A DNA stretch of 64,000 nt from Verrucomicrobiaceae bacterium (GTDB lineage: Bacteria > Pseudomonadota > Gammaproteobacteria > Pseudomonadales > CAMLJR01), in assembly GCA_028293825.1 (NCBI GenBank), contig JAQGNY010000040.1, positions 186,001 to 250,000 of the forward strand. Direction: 5' to 3'. The notes under the pieces were generated by a model that was not told where the DNA came from, did no database searches, and saw only the letters and a program-made list of their open reading frames with translations. Numbering within the stretch: position 1 is the stretch's first letter; each line of letters begins with the position of its first letter. The position numbers and the translations under genes are program-made. Below, one piece after another: positions 55,647-64,000 of the stretch.

Positions 55647-56374
55647 TGACGAGCGAAAAAGCAATATTTTCGCATGAAGGCTATTGCCCAATATGCGAAC
55701 GCAACGTTGAGTTTCGTGCAAATCACACCTGGTTCCGCGATCATCTCATTTGCTCCGGCTGCGGATCAATTCCACGCGAACGCGCGCTCTTTAAAGTAAT
55801 TGCTGAACACTTTCCAAATTATCGTGATCTCAAAATACACGAATCCTCTCCTGGCGGGCGAGGCGCAAGCATTAAGCTGCATAGGGAGTGCGCAGGTTAC
55901 TCGGCTTCGCAGTTCTATCCGAAGATAGAGCGAGGAAATATTAATCGCACAAGTGGCTATCGATGCGAAGATCTTGAGCACCTAACATTCGAAAACGAAA
56001 CGTTTGACTTATTTATAACCCAGGATGTCCTGGAACATATTTTTCATCCGGAAAAAGCGTTCATAGAGATTGGCAGAGTTTTAAAAAGTGGCGGCGCCCA
56101 TATTTTTACTACCCCTCTAGTGAATAAGGCCAAAAAAAGCGAGCGCTGGGCCTCATTAAGCGACAAACAAGAAATAATCTACCATCACGAACCAGAGTAT
56201 CACGGGAATCCGGTAGATCCGAACGGCGCGCTAGTAACAATGCATTGGGGCTACGACATTGCCACTCTCATCACTAAAGAAGCGCATATGCCGACCACTA
56301 TCATTGAAATCGATAACATAAATCTTGGCATCCGCGCAGAATACATTGAGGTTTTAGCTAGCTGGAAACTTTAG
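55643..56374 (+). CDS. SAM-dependent methyltransferase with N-terminal zinc ribbon
   Basis: 243 residues; ATGA overlap with the giant gene. YCPICERN and LICSGCGSIPRERAL give a four-Cys zinc-ribbon. The Rossmann methyltransferase core shows a loose motif I, then FDLFITQDVLEHIFHPEKAF and LKSGGAHIFTTPL. It probably methylates a sugar or sugar-linked precursor in the O-antigen pathway. Its last 24 codons are duplicated 1.16 kb downstream. Confidence 0.82.
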   Translation: MMTSEKAIFSHEGYCPICERNVEFRANHTWFRDHLICSGCGSIPRERALFKVIAEHFPNYRDLKIHESSPGGRGASIKLHRECAGYSASQFYPKIERGNINRTSGYRCEDLEHLTFENETFDLFITQDVLEHIFHPEKAFIEIGRVLKSGGAHIFTTPLVNKAKKSERWASLSDKQEIIYHHEPEYHGNPVDPNGALVTMHWGYDIATLITKEAHMPTTIIEIDNINLGIRAEYIEVLASWKL

Positions 56375-56400
56375 ATCGATGCCAATATCTTTTGCTTGGA
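56303..56400 (+). repeat. 98-bp direct repeat, copy 1
   Basis: Covers the 3' end of the methyltransferase gene and 26 bp beyond it. About 93% identical to the copy at 57461, with both in the same orientation. Confidence 0.95.
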
Positions 56401-56478
56401 GTTATTTTTGGCACGACGGACTAACAAATTATCGGTTGGACATGAGTTAACTAAATAACAAAACATTGGAGAGTGGGA

Positions 56479-57309
56479 ATGCTTTCAAAAGACGAATGGT
56501 TTGAAACTATTTGCGCTAGTTATGCGAGCCCTCCCGTTGTGTTTAACGGAAGAAGTCTTCCCGGCTTTCCGTCCGATTTAATCCAATCTAATACCACCGG
56601 CCAAGCAGGCGTAGATACTTTAAAGGAAGCCTTTGTTTTCTATCAGGACTGTATTAATAACTTTAAAAGCCTGGGAGCGGGCATAGAGCCGCACCATCAT
56701 CTGCTCGACTTCGGGGTAGGCTGGGGACGGATAGCTAGATTTTTTTTAAAGGAACTTCCGCTAGAAAATATTCACGGATTGGACGTAATGAATGAGTTTG
56801 TTGAAATATGTCGACAGACCTTCGGCAGCGATAATTTCAACGTCACTACACCATTCCCACCCACACTTCTGCCGGCTGAAAAATACAATTTTATTGTAGG
56901 GTACTCCGTATTTTCCCACTTATCCGAGGAGGCATGTGCAAGTTGGATGCAAGAATTTCATCGCTTACTTGCACCCGGCGGAATGATTGCCCTAACTACG
57001 CGGGGACGCAACTTCTTTGATTTCTGCGAAGGATTGAAGGGAGAGGGTCATACAGGGTATTTAGATGCTCTCTCTAGAATGTTTGAAGACTTCTCCGCGG
57101 CCCGAGCGCGATACGATAGAGGGGAATGCGTCCACTCCAATAGTTATGGAGTAAGTGGCGGAGGCGCGATGACTTCCGATTTTTACGGCGAAACATTTAT
57201 ACCTGAGCCTTACGCAAAGGCCGCATATTCTCAATTTTTTATGCTAGAAAAATTTCTTTTTGATCCGTCTCGACAGACGCACCCAATAATGTTTTTTCGA
57301 AAGAAATGA
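56479..57309 (+). CDS. SAM-dependent methyltransferase
   Basis: 276 residues from the ATG at 56479, with GGAG seven bases upstream. Motif I is LLDFGVGWGRIARFF, followed by IHGLDVMNEFVEI, then FIVGYSVFSHLSEEACASWM and LLAPGGMIALTT. Of unknown sugar or lipid substrate. It is flanked by the 98-bp direct repeats, so it may have been inserted as a unit. Confidence 0.83.
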   Translation: MLSKDEWFETICASYASPPVVFNGRSLPGFPSDLIQSNTTGQAGVDTLKEAFVFYQDCINNFKSLGAGIEPHHHLLDFGVGWGRIARFFLKELPLENIHGLDVMNEFVEICRQTFGSDNFNVTTPFPPTLLPAEKYNFIVGYSVFSHLSEEACASWMQEFHRLLAPGGMIALTTRGRNFFDFCEGLKGEGHTGYLDALSRMFEDFSAARARYDRGECVHSNSYGVSGGGAMTSDFYGETFIPEPYAKAAYSQFFMLEKFLFDPSRQTHPIMFFRKK

Positions 57310-57381
57310 ATATTTAACACCATAGGTCAGGCCTGCGCGCTCATCTCTTAGTTGAGCACGCAGAGTTATTTGAGGATTTGC

Positions 57382-57429
57382 ATGCAAACCAGCCAAGAGC
57401 TTAAAAATCAAGAGCTGCCGAGACTGTAA
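57382..57429 (+). pseudogene. Gene scrap: 15-codon ORF with good ribosome site
   Basis: GAGG sits seven bases before an ATG that opens a 15-residue frame (MQTSQELKNQELPRL) and then stops. It is followed 31 bp later by the C-terminal scrap of a methyltransferase. The pair looks like the two ends of a gene that lost its middle. Recognition rests on the neighbouring repeat only. Confidence 0.4.
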
Positions 57430-57460
57430 GGCATAGAGTCTCTCAGGACGTTAGCTGCGC

Positions 57461-57559
57461 ATTGAAATCGATAACATAAATCTAGGCATCCGCAGAGAAT
57501 ACATTGAGATTTTAGCTAGCTGGAAACTTTTAGATTGATGCCAATATCTTTTACTTGGA
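57461..57559 (+). repeat. 99-bp direct repeat, copy 2, with methyltransferase C-terminal remnant
   Basis: Same orientation as copy 1 at 56303, about 93% identical with one base inserted. Read in frame from 57461 to 57538 it encodes about 25 codons matching the methyltransferase C-terminus (IEIDNINLGIRREYIEILAS), then a stop. It precedes the GtrII-like gene by about 28 bp. Confidence 0.95.
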
Positions 57560-57587
57560 ATAGAAATAATACTTAAGGAACTACACA

Positions 57588-59165
57588 ATGGTACTCATAA
57601 CCAAGCGGATAGACGCGCTAGCTGCCGGCCTGCTTATTAACTTAAGACAAAACCTCTATTTAGTTGCAGTCTTAGCTGCGATCTTATTGGCGGCTTATGG
57701 ATTTGAACTGTTCAATCTCAACCTGACAATTGACGAGGAGGTTCACGCATTTTCGTCTCAAACTGATCGATGGATAGAGCAGGGTCGTTGGGGAATGTAT
57801 TTTTTAAATACACTATTGATTCCTCAGCCAGTCATCCCTTTCGTCCCGCTGTTTACTGCATTAGCATTTCATCTTTTTGCGATTTTGTTGTTGCTAAACA
57901 GCTGGGGTGTTGAATCTAAATTAGAGAAGGTCTTGGTGGGTGGCATAGGGGTTGCCTATCCCGGCATGGCCTATATGTATACTTTTAGTACGATTAATTT
58001 TGGCATTGGAATAGGTCTTTTCTTCGTAGCTTTCGCTTTATTTATATATGTAAAAGCAGAGGGAAGATTCAAGCTGTTAGCTGCGCTACCCGCAGCACTG
58101 TCTATTGCCATCTATCAGGGCTTTACCGTGGCGCTGGTAATAGCCTTCCTAATTCAATTTATTTCGGTTGAGTTGAAATCCAATGACCGCAACATAAAAT
58201 TCAAAAACTTATTTAGCATCACTTTGATTGCTCTATTGTCAGTATCAATTTACTACACAGTTCAAAAGACGCTTCTCTGGCTGACCGCTACCAATATCGG
58301 ATACGTAGATACATTTTTTGACCTAGGGTACCTGCTCGCAAACTTTGGCGCTGTCTCTGACCAAGTATTTGCTACTATGCTGCGGGTATATTCTGGATCT
58401 CCCTCTATCTACGGAACCCCAATAAGCATACTTACAGTTACTGTCGTGGTGGCATTGGCTGGCACGACGCTGAGCTTAATTCGCTGCAAGCTATCCATTG
58501 CCAGCAAGATATTTATTGCACTTCTATGTTGCCTTCTCATCGTGCTGCCGTTTGCGTCAGGTTTTTTCATGCGCGGAACTATAGCGATGCGGTTTCTGGT
58601 CAGTTTGCCGATCGCCTTTTCAGGGTTGATTATGCTTGGAATGCAAAGGCAATCCAGAGGGGTAATATTATTTGCCGCATCGCTCGTAACAATTTGTGTA
58701 TTTCAGTTCGCGACCTCTACAAATGCCTTGTTTTCCTCATCCGGTCTAGCATTGGAGGCTGATCGCGTTTTAGCCGGGATGCTTCTTGACCGTATTGCCG
58801 ATGCCAAGGGCCTTGCAGGAACCAAAGAATTGAAATACTTGGAGGTGGTTGGGTTTATTGAACGGCCACCTACGAGACTAATACCAAAATCTGAAACTTT
58901 TGGGGCTTCATTTTTTGAATGGGATCAGGGAAACGTTAATCGGATTCTGCTGTTTTTGAAAACACTTGGATATCAAGACCTACAGGCTTTACCCCTTAAA
59001 GACAGAAGCGAAATGATGGAGCAAGCTACGGCAATGCCGAATTGGCCGGATAAAGAGAGCGTGAGAGTATTTGGGACCGCAGTGATAGTAAAGTTTGGGC
59101 CATATTCCTATGTACAAACCCAAGCTATTTGTGGGGCGGTTAAAAATCCTATTTATTGTCATTAA
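57588..59165 (+). CDS. GtrII-like integral membrane glucosyltransferase
   Basis: 525 residues, about ten membrane helices and a C-terminal periplasmic domain of roughly 110 residues. The sequence after the first helix, LNLTIDEEVHAF, holds the acidic residues of the GtrII (glucosyl transferase II) family. These transfer a sugar from undecaprenyl phosphate to the O-antigen in the periplasm. GtrA and GtrB partners lie downstream, interleaved with amino-sugar genes. Confidence 0.8.
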   Translation: MVLITKRIDALAAGLLINLRQNLYLVAVLAAILLAAYGFELFNLNLTIDEEVHAFSSQTDRWIEQGRWGMYFLNTLLIPQPVIPFVPLFTALAFHLFAILLLLNSWGVESKLEKVLVGGIGVAYPGMAYMYTFSTINFGIGIGLFFVAFALFIYVKAEGRFKLLAALPAALSIAIYQGFTVALVIAFLIQFISVELKSNDRNIKFKNLFSITLIALLSVSIYYTVQKTLLWLTATNIGYVDTFFDLGYLLANFGAVSDQVFATMLRVYSGSPSIYGTPISILTVTVVVALAGTTLSLIRCKLSIASKIFIALLCCLLIVLPFASGFFMRGTIAMRFLVSLPIAFSGLIMLGMQRQSRGVILFAASLVTICVFQFATSTNALFSSSGLALEADRVLAGMLLDRIADAKGLAGTKELKYLEVVGFIERPPTRLIPKSETFGASFFEWDQGNVNRILLFLKTLGYQDLQALPLKDRSEMMEQATAMPNWPDKESVRVFGTAVIVKFGPYSYVQTQAICGAVKNPIYCH

Positions 59166-59333
59166 GTTGCTCATAATATCGATATTAGCGACCCTAATAC
59201 CATACAGAGCTTTTTAACGGCGGCTTTGATAAAGCTGGGCGCTGTAATGCAGCGCTTTATTGAGATGATCCAATTTCAAACTTCGCAACTTGGAGCGGGT
59301 TAGTAGGCGTTAATTGAATGGGTAAATATAGCG

Positions 59334-60431
59334 ATGTTAATGATTAACGATTTGTTAAGACATAATGGAAGCATTTCCGAATACCTATCATCTGCTGTAA
59401 CCAAAGTCATTGAAAGCGGCTGGTATGTGCTCGGCAACGAAGTCAAAGAATTTGAACGCGAATTTGCTTCATATTGCGAGACCAATCATTGCGTTTCGGT
59501 TGCCAATGGAACGGACGCGTTAGAACTAGCCCTTAGCGCACTGGACATCGGCGAAGGGGGGAAAGTTATTACCGTAGCTAATGCGGGAGCGTATAGCACA
59601 ACAGCAATTCGCGCCGTTGGCGCGGAGCCCGCTTACGTCGATATCGACATAGATACAATGCTGCTTGATCTTGCGCATGTAAAAAAATCACTAAATTCCG
59701 AAATTTCTGCTGTGGTGGTTACACACTTATATGGTCGAGCAGCCCCAGTGGAGGAGGTAATCGCTATGGCCGATAAGTACAACATTCCCGTTATAGAAGA
59801 TTGCGCTCAAGCACATGGCGCCACTCTCAACGGAAAACGAGTTGGCTCTCTAGGAGCTTTCGGCTGCTTTAGCTTTTATCCAACTAAGAATTTGGGTGCA
59901 TTAGGTGATGGTGGGGCAATTACAACCAATGACCCGCTGCTAGCCAAGCGTACTCAAATGCTCCGGCAGTATGGTTGGCAGAATAAATATGAAATTGCGC
60001 TCAACGGTGGCCGTAATAGCCGGCTAGATGAAATGCAAGCAGCTATTCTGCGAATCAAGTTGCCGCATTTGGATTCTTGGAACCAGCGCCGCCTTCTGAT
60101 CTGTCAGCGCTACACCCAAGGTATTCGCCACCCATTGATAACGTTGCCCCTCTTTGCGCCCGGCAGCTACGTCGGACATTTGTTTGTAGTGCGATCACAG
60201 CAGCGAGATAGTTTACGCGATCATCTAAAGCGAAATAACATCATGAGTGAAATCCATTACCCCATTCCAGATTATCGGCAACCTGCATTTTCGGGGCAGT
60301 TCATGGGCGTACTATTACCAATAACTGAGAGAGTTTGTAACGAGATTCTCACCCTGCCATGCTTCCCAGAAATGACGAATGCAGAAATACAAAATGTGAT
60401 TGATACTGCGAATAATTGGGTCGCGGCGTGA
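59334..60431 (+). CDS. DegT/DnrJ/EryC1 sugar aminotransferase (FdtB/QdtB-like)
   Basis: 365 residues. PLP lysine is Lys185 in SFYPTKNLGALGDGGAI, with IPVIEDCAQAHGATLNG just before. It fits the 3-aminotransferase that adds an amino group to dTDP-3-oxo-6-deoxyhexose to give dTDP-Fuc3N or Qui3N. The partner ketoisomerase/acetyltransferase lies two genes downstream. Confidence 0.88.
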   Translation: MLMINDLLRHNGSISEYLSSAVTKVIESGWYVLGNEVKEFEREFASYCETNHCVSVANGTDALELALSALDIGEGGKVITVANAGAYSTTAIRAVGAEPAYVDIDIDTMLLDLAHVKKSLNSEISAVVVTHLYGRAAPVEEVIAMADKYNIPVIEDCAQAHGATLNGKRVGSLGAFGCFSFYPTKNLGALGDGGAITTNDPLLAKRTQMLRQYGWQNKYEIALNGGRNSRLDEMQAAILRIKLPHLDSWNQRRLLICQRYTQGIRHPLITLPLFAPGSYVGHLFVVRSQQRDSLRDHLKRNNIMSEIHYPIPDYRQPAFSGQFMGVLLPITERVCNEILTLPCFPEMTNAEIQNVIDTANNWVAA

Positions 60432-61375
60432 ACTCACTAATTATTCCCGTCTACAAGAACGCTGAGAATATTCCTTCGCTGCTTGCAGCGCTACGCATAT
60501 TGGATACTCGAATCGCCGATTTGGAAGTCGTTTTTGTGGTAGATGGGAGTCCAGATGACAGCGTAAGCCTGCTTAATAAGCTGCTACCTGTAGCGGAGCT
60601 AAGATCACAGCTATTGCTTCTCTCACGAAATTTTGGCTCATATCCAGCAATTCGAGCCGGCTTGGCAGCAGCGCGGGGGAACCTATTCGCAGTAATGGCG
60701 GCAGACCTACAGGAGCCGCCCGAGTTAGCGATAACTCTTTTTGACGCGTTAGAAACCGAGGCGCTGGACGTTGTAATTGCTACACGAGAGTCTCGCGCCG
60801 ACCCATTATTATCGAGACTTGCAGCCAACCTCTTCTGGAAGTTCTATAAAAAATTCGTAGTTCCCGAAATCCCTATTGGTGGTGTAGATGTATTCGGTTG
60901 CAATCGCATTTTTCGCGATCATCTTTTGCAACTTGAAGAATCACACTCCTCGCTGGTAGCGCTTCTATTCTGGATGGGCTTTCGTAGGAAAGTGGTGCCC
61001 TATACTCGGCTAGCGAGGCAACATGGAAAGTCTGCCTGGACATTTAAAAAAAAATACATCTATTTCAAAGACAGTATTTTTTCATTTACTGATATGCCTA
61101 TAAAAGTTCTCGCGAGGGTTGGCACTCTTGGTATTTTATTTTCCGCAGTTATGGCGCTGATTGTATTACTGGGCAAATTAACTGGCTGGGTAAGTGTGCC
61201 CGGCTATTCGGCCACGGTTCTAACAATTATTTTCTTTGGAGCGCTTAATTTGCTTGGATTAGGAATCATTGGGACCTACGCGTGGCGGACCTATGAAAAC
61301 ACAAAGCACCGCCCCTCGGCTTTAGTGATGTCGCGCGTAGAGTTTCAACCTTCCAAACAAAATCGTCAGGTGTAG
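60428..61375 (+). CDS. gtrB: GtrB-like polyprenyl-phosphate glycosyltransferase
   Basis: 315 residues from the GTG at 60428, whose GTGA overlaps the aminotransferase stop; a TTG upstream would add four residues. GT2 core [28 protein letters not shown] and AADLQEPPE, then two C-terminal helices after KSAWTFKKK. It loads a sugar onto undecaprenyl phosphate for flipping by GtrA and use by GtrII. Placement between Fuc3NAc-type genes leaves open whether the sugar is glucose. Confidence 0.88.
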   Translation: MNSLIIPVYKNAENIPSLLAALRILDTRIADLEVVFVVDGSPDDSVSLLNKLLPVAELRSQLLLLSRNFGSYPAIRAGLAAARGNLFAVMAADLQEPPELAITLFDALETEALDVVIATRESRADPLLSRLAANLFWKFYKKFVVPEIPIGGVDVFGCNRIFRDHLLQLEESHSSLVALLFWMGFRRKVVPYTRLARQHGKSAWTFKKKYIYFKDSIFSFTDMPIKVLARVGTLGILFSAVMALIVLLGKLTGWVSVPGYSATVLTIIFFGALNLLGLGIIGTYAWRTYENTKHRPSALVMSRVEFQPSKQNRQV

Positions 61376-61377
61376 TC

Positions 61378-62319
61378 ATGAATTATTTTGTTCACCCTTC
61401 CGCCCTTTGCGAATCCGAAATGATCGGCGAGAGCACACGAATTTGGGCATTTTCTCATGTACTGCCAAATGCAAGAGTCGGTTCAGGCTGCAATATTTGT
61501 GATCACGTATTTATTGAAAATGACGTAGTGATCGGTGATCGTGTAACGATTAAATGCGGTGTCCAAGTATGGGATGGGCTAACGCTGGAGGATGATGTTT
61601 TCATTGGCCCTAATGTTACCTTTACTAATGACCCATACCCTCGAAGCAAACAATATCCCACAAAATTTTCGAAAACATTAGTACGACGCGGCGCCTCAAT
61701 TGGAGCCAACGCCACAATATTACCTGGCATCACAATAGGGATGCAGGCCATGGTTGGTGCTGGCTCTGTGGTCACCCATGACGTTCCACCTTATGCAAAG
61801 GTAGTTGGCAACCCGGCAAGAATCATTGGCTACACTCATAGCAGCGATCAAAGCTCATTGACCACCGAAATAGCTCAATCCTCCACCATACTCGGCAGTC
61901 ATTCAACCACAGTAAGCGGTGTCGGCGTTTATGAGCTTTCGCTTGTAAAAGATCTGCGCGGCAATCTGTCGGTTGGAGAGTTTGAGCGCAGCGTACCATT
62001 TTCTCCGCGACGTTACTTTTTGGTGTTCGACGTGCCAAGTGGCAAGGTGCGTGGTGAACATGCACATAAAGAATGTCACCAGTTCCTAATTTGCATAAAA
62101 GGGTCATGCGCAGTCGTTGCTGATGATGGACAGCGTCGGCAGGAAATATTACTTGATCGGCCCACCAAGGGAGTGCATTTGCCGCCAATGACTTGGGGTG
62201 TCCAATATAAATATTCTGCGGATGCAGTATTACTGGTGTTTGCTTCAGACTATTACGATTCGAATGACTACATCCGCGAGTATGATCATTTTATGGAATT
62301 GATTAATGCGCCCAAGTGA
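61378..62319 (+). CDS. Fused sugar N-acetyltransferase and 3,4-ketoisomerase (WxcM-like)
   Basis: 313 residues in two parts. Residues 1-155 are a left-handed beta-helix acetyltransferase with hexapeptide repeats ([43 protein letters not shown]). From about 180 comes an FdtA/QdtA cupin, with [34 protein letters not shown] and [15 protein letters not shown]. In one chain it isomerises dTDP-4-oxo-6-deoxyglucose and acetylates the amino sugar, giving dTDP-Fuc3NAc or -Qui3NAc with the aminotransferase. Two bp after gtrB. Confidence 0.9.
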   Translation: MNYFVHPSALCESEMIGESTRIWAFSHVLPNARVGSGCNICDHVFIENDVVIGDRVTIKCGVQVWDGLTLEDDVFIGPNVTFTNDPYPRSKQYPTKFSKTLVRRGASIGANATILPGITIGMQAMVGAGSVVTHDVPPYAKVVGNPARIIGYTHSSDQSSLTTEIAQSSTILGSHSTTVSGVGVYELSLVKDLRGNLSVGEFERSVPFSPRRYFLVFDVPSGKVRGEHAHKECHQFLICIKGSCAVVADDGQRRQEILLDRPTKGVHLPPMTWGVQYKYSADAVLLVFASDYYDSNDYIREYDHFMELINAPK

Positions 62320-62695
62320 TTTCTTTCTTATCACCGACAAACGCTTTTTGAATTTTGTTTTATTTGGCGGACTGAATACCCTTACAACGTATGCCCTGTA
62401 TTTATTGTTGAGCTGTGTGATGCATTATCAGCTGGCTTATTTGATCGCATATCTCGTGGGGATTATTATTGCTTATTTACTAAACCTAAATTTAGTTTTC
62501 AATAGTAGCTCCTCGCTTAGAAAAGTTTTGCTTTATCCATTTATTTACCTCATCCAATATTTTCTTGGTGCAGGTCTGATGTATTTGATGATAACTATTT
62601 TCTACTTATCTCATACTGTTGCCCCGCTTATTACTATAGCTTTATTGCTACCTGTTTCTTTTTTTTTGAACAAACGAATATTGGTTAACTTATAA
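62306..62695 (+). CDS. gtrA: GtrA-like flippase
   Basis: 129 residues, four membrane helices: [19 protein letters not shown] is the conserved first one. It is thought to flip undecaprenyl-phosphate-sugar to the periplasm. The ATG lies inside the end of the preceding gene (14-bp overlap). Last gene of the cluster before IS remains. Confidence 0.9.
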   Translation: MRPSDFFLITDKRFLNFVLFGGLNTLTTYALYLLLSCVMHYQLAYLIAYLVGIIIAYLLNLNLVFNSSSSLRKVLLYPFIYLIQYFLGAGLMYLMITIFYLSHTVAPLITIALLLPVSFFLNKRILVNL

Positions 62696-62789
62696 CTGCT
62701 GGTCTCACATCAATTTTAGCAAAGAACAATTTACATACGTACCCGCAAAATCTCTTTTTAGAATGGCTTCAAGGAGGCAACCCTCCGAA

Positions 62790-63226
62790 AATCGGTTGAT
62801 ATGCGACAACCGGAAACGCTCGCGACAGTGCCGGATCGAATCAATGCTGTGTAGCCGATCGATTTCATGCATGAGCCTTGACCGATGGCCGCACGCAGCA
62901 ATCACCTGTTGAACCTGATTGATGATTACAATCGAGAGGGCCCGGCAATCGAAGTGGATTTCTCGCGGCCGGACAAGCGCGGGGGGGGGGTTGCATGCTA
63001 AATCAGATTATTGAGTGGCTAAGCCGAGCTACATGATTCGAGGTGACAACCGGCCGGAATATATCAGCACTACGCTACAAGCCGGGGCAGAACAACGCGG
63101 CATTCGCATCAATTAATTTCCCAGTCAAGTAAGCCGCAACAAAATGCTTATGTCGAACGTTACATCCGCACAATGCGCCATGACTGCTGGGACATTACCT
63201 GTTCGATTCGATTACTGAAGCTCAAC
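62790..63226 (+). pseudogene. Degraded IS3-family transposase (orfB) fragment
   Basis: Shifting frames retain IS3 integrase blocks: PETLATVPDRINAV, a stop where the Trp of the WSMDF motif should be, then IDFMHE, NLIDDYNREGPAIEVDFS, IRGDNRPEYIST and NAYVERY, ending with HYLFDSITEAQ. All three DDE acidic residues can still be traced, but stops and frameshifts break the frame. A run of ten G sits at 62981-62990. It is cut off at 63226 by the next element. Confidence 0.8.
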
Positions 63227-64000
63227 TGACCTGCCCCCACGAGTAGTGCCACTGACCTTCTAGTAAAGTCCGTGGTTGGCATTAAAGTATTTCCTGTTGG
63301 GATTCATTACTCAGTCCGATGCGATAGCGTGCAGCGAACTCAGCGGGCGTTAAATAATTCAAGGTGCTGTGCGGTCGACATTCATTGTAATCGCGTCGCC
63401 ACTCCGCAACGATTGATCGTGCTTGTGGCAGTGATGTAAACCAATGATCGTTTAAGCATTCATCGCGAAACTTGCCGTTGAAGCTTTCGATAAACGCATT
63501 TTGTATCGGCTTGCCTGGCTCAATCAATTTCAATTGCACGCCGTGCTGATACGCCCATTGATCGAGAGCCTTGCACGTGAACTCAGGCCCCTGATCCGTC
63601 GAATGGCGCGCGGATAACCGCGAAATTGGGCCGCCTGATCCAGCACACGCGAAACATAAATGCCCGAGATGCTGTGATCGACGACCAGGTCGACGGACTC
63701 CTTGGTAAAGTCATCGACGATCGTCAGGCACTTCAGGCGTCGGCCATTCGATAAAACATCCATCACAAAATCCATCGACCACACAGCGTTAGGTTGGGCT
63801 GGCGTGCACAACGGTTCGCGCTCGACTGCAACCCGTTGGCGCTTGCGACGGCGCCGCACGCCGAGATCGGCTTCCTGATATAAACGAAACACACGCTTGT
63901 GATTGGCCTCGACGCCTTCGCGCCGCAACAACACGTGAATACGGCGATAACCGAAACGTCGCCGCTCCGCCGCCAACTCGACCATGCGCTGTTGCAATTG
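63227..64000 (-). mobile_element. IS3-family insertion sequence, one end; runs off right edge
   Basis: Begins with TGACCTGCCCCCAC, a terminal sequence type seen in IS3-family elements, and carries a minus-strand orfB. It was inserted into the degraded transposase described before it. The other end and any orfA lie past 64000. Confidence 0.8.
63282..64000 (-). pseudogene. IS3-family transposase orfB, frameshifted and incomplete
   Basis: Two overlapping frames (63530 to the edge, and 63282-63539) form one orfB: HTH_21-type RRFGYRRIHVLLRREG, integrase WSMDFVMDVL (first D), VDDFTKESVD, then a break, and the final NAFIESFNGKFRDECLND (E), HSTLNYLTPAEF. The break, near 63605, is a single missing base just before the second Asp (expected IRTDQGPEF). 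It could be mutation or sequencing error. The N-terminus is outside. Confidence 0.87.

Noticed and set aside
57333-57363. Inverted repeat after the second methyltransferase as a terminator
   Set aside because: A stem of about ten pairs with a mismatch, but no T-run follows; insufficient for a terminator call.
62981-62990. Run of ten G as a possible phase-variation switch
   Set aside because: It lies in a transposase fragment already broken by stops and shifts; slippage would not restore a gene.

Overview
The window reads as chromosomal DNA of a gammaproteobacterium. Housekeeping genes of that class are present (argH, rnk, rpmB-rpmG, full-length glnE), together with RND efflux systems, P450 and acyl-CoA metabolism, and an ABC-transporter type O-antigen cluster. 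The genus cannot be named from the sequence. No tRNA, rRNA or CRISPR array was seen.

Left part (1-23800): an RsbQ-like alpha/beta hydrolase lies one base from a PAS histidine kinase that runs off the left edge, as a bipartite sensing module. Next come a tract built on ATACCC/GGGTAT words, an MmcQ/YjbR protein, a P-loop kinase, a catalase-like heme protein, a methyltransferase and a tripartite HAE1-type drug efflux operon (adaptor, pump, outer membrane channel). After these follow a PTPS-like protein, a SutA-like small protein, a cytochrome P450 with a divergent TetR regulator, a MAPEG protein, and a lipid kinase / metallophosphoesterase / PAP2 operon. The part ends with two CENP-V/GFA proteins flanking an HDOD protein, and two lipoproteins.

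Middle (23850-43400): a Cus-type copper/silver efflux operon is headed by a Cys/His-rich secreted protein. A valine (isobutyryl-CoA) catabolic operon follows, with an EutE/SauS-type acylating aldehyde dehydrogenase in the place usual for mmsA and a divergent AraC regulator. argH, rnk, rpmB-rpmG and glnE follow. Palindromic intergenic repeats interrupt the valine operon.

Right part (43000-62700): visibly AT-richer DNA begins inside the 3' end of glnE and carries a surface polysaccharide cluster. It holds two GT2 genes, rfbD-rfbA-rfbC (no rfbB in the window), wzm-wzt with a Wzt carbohydrate-binding tail, and a 1714-residue fusion (sulfotransferase, long coiled coil, WbsX-like domain, GT4, GT2). 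Two methyltransferases, a GtrII/GtrB/GtrA set and Fuc3NAc/Qui3NAc-type sugar genes (aminotransferase; acetyltransferase-ketoisomerase fusion) complete it. Near-identical 98-99 bp repeats and gene scraps show past rearrangement. The region ends in a degraded IS3-family transposase interrupted by a second, frameshifted IS3-family element that runs off the right edge.

Most noteworthy: the hydrolase-PAS kinase module, and the sulfotransferase/coiled-coil/glycosyltransferase fusion beside Wzm-Wzt. The fusion could unite polymerisation, length measurement and sulfate capping of an O-antigen in one chain.
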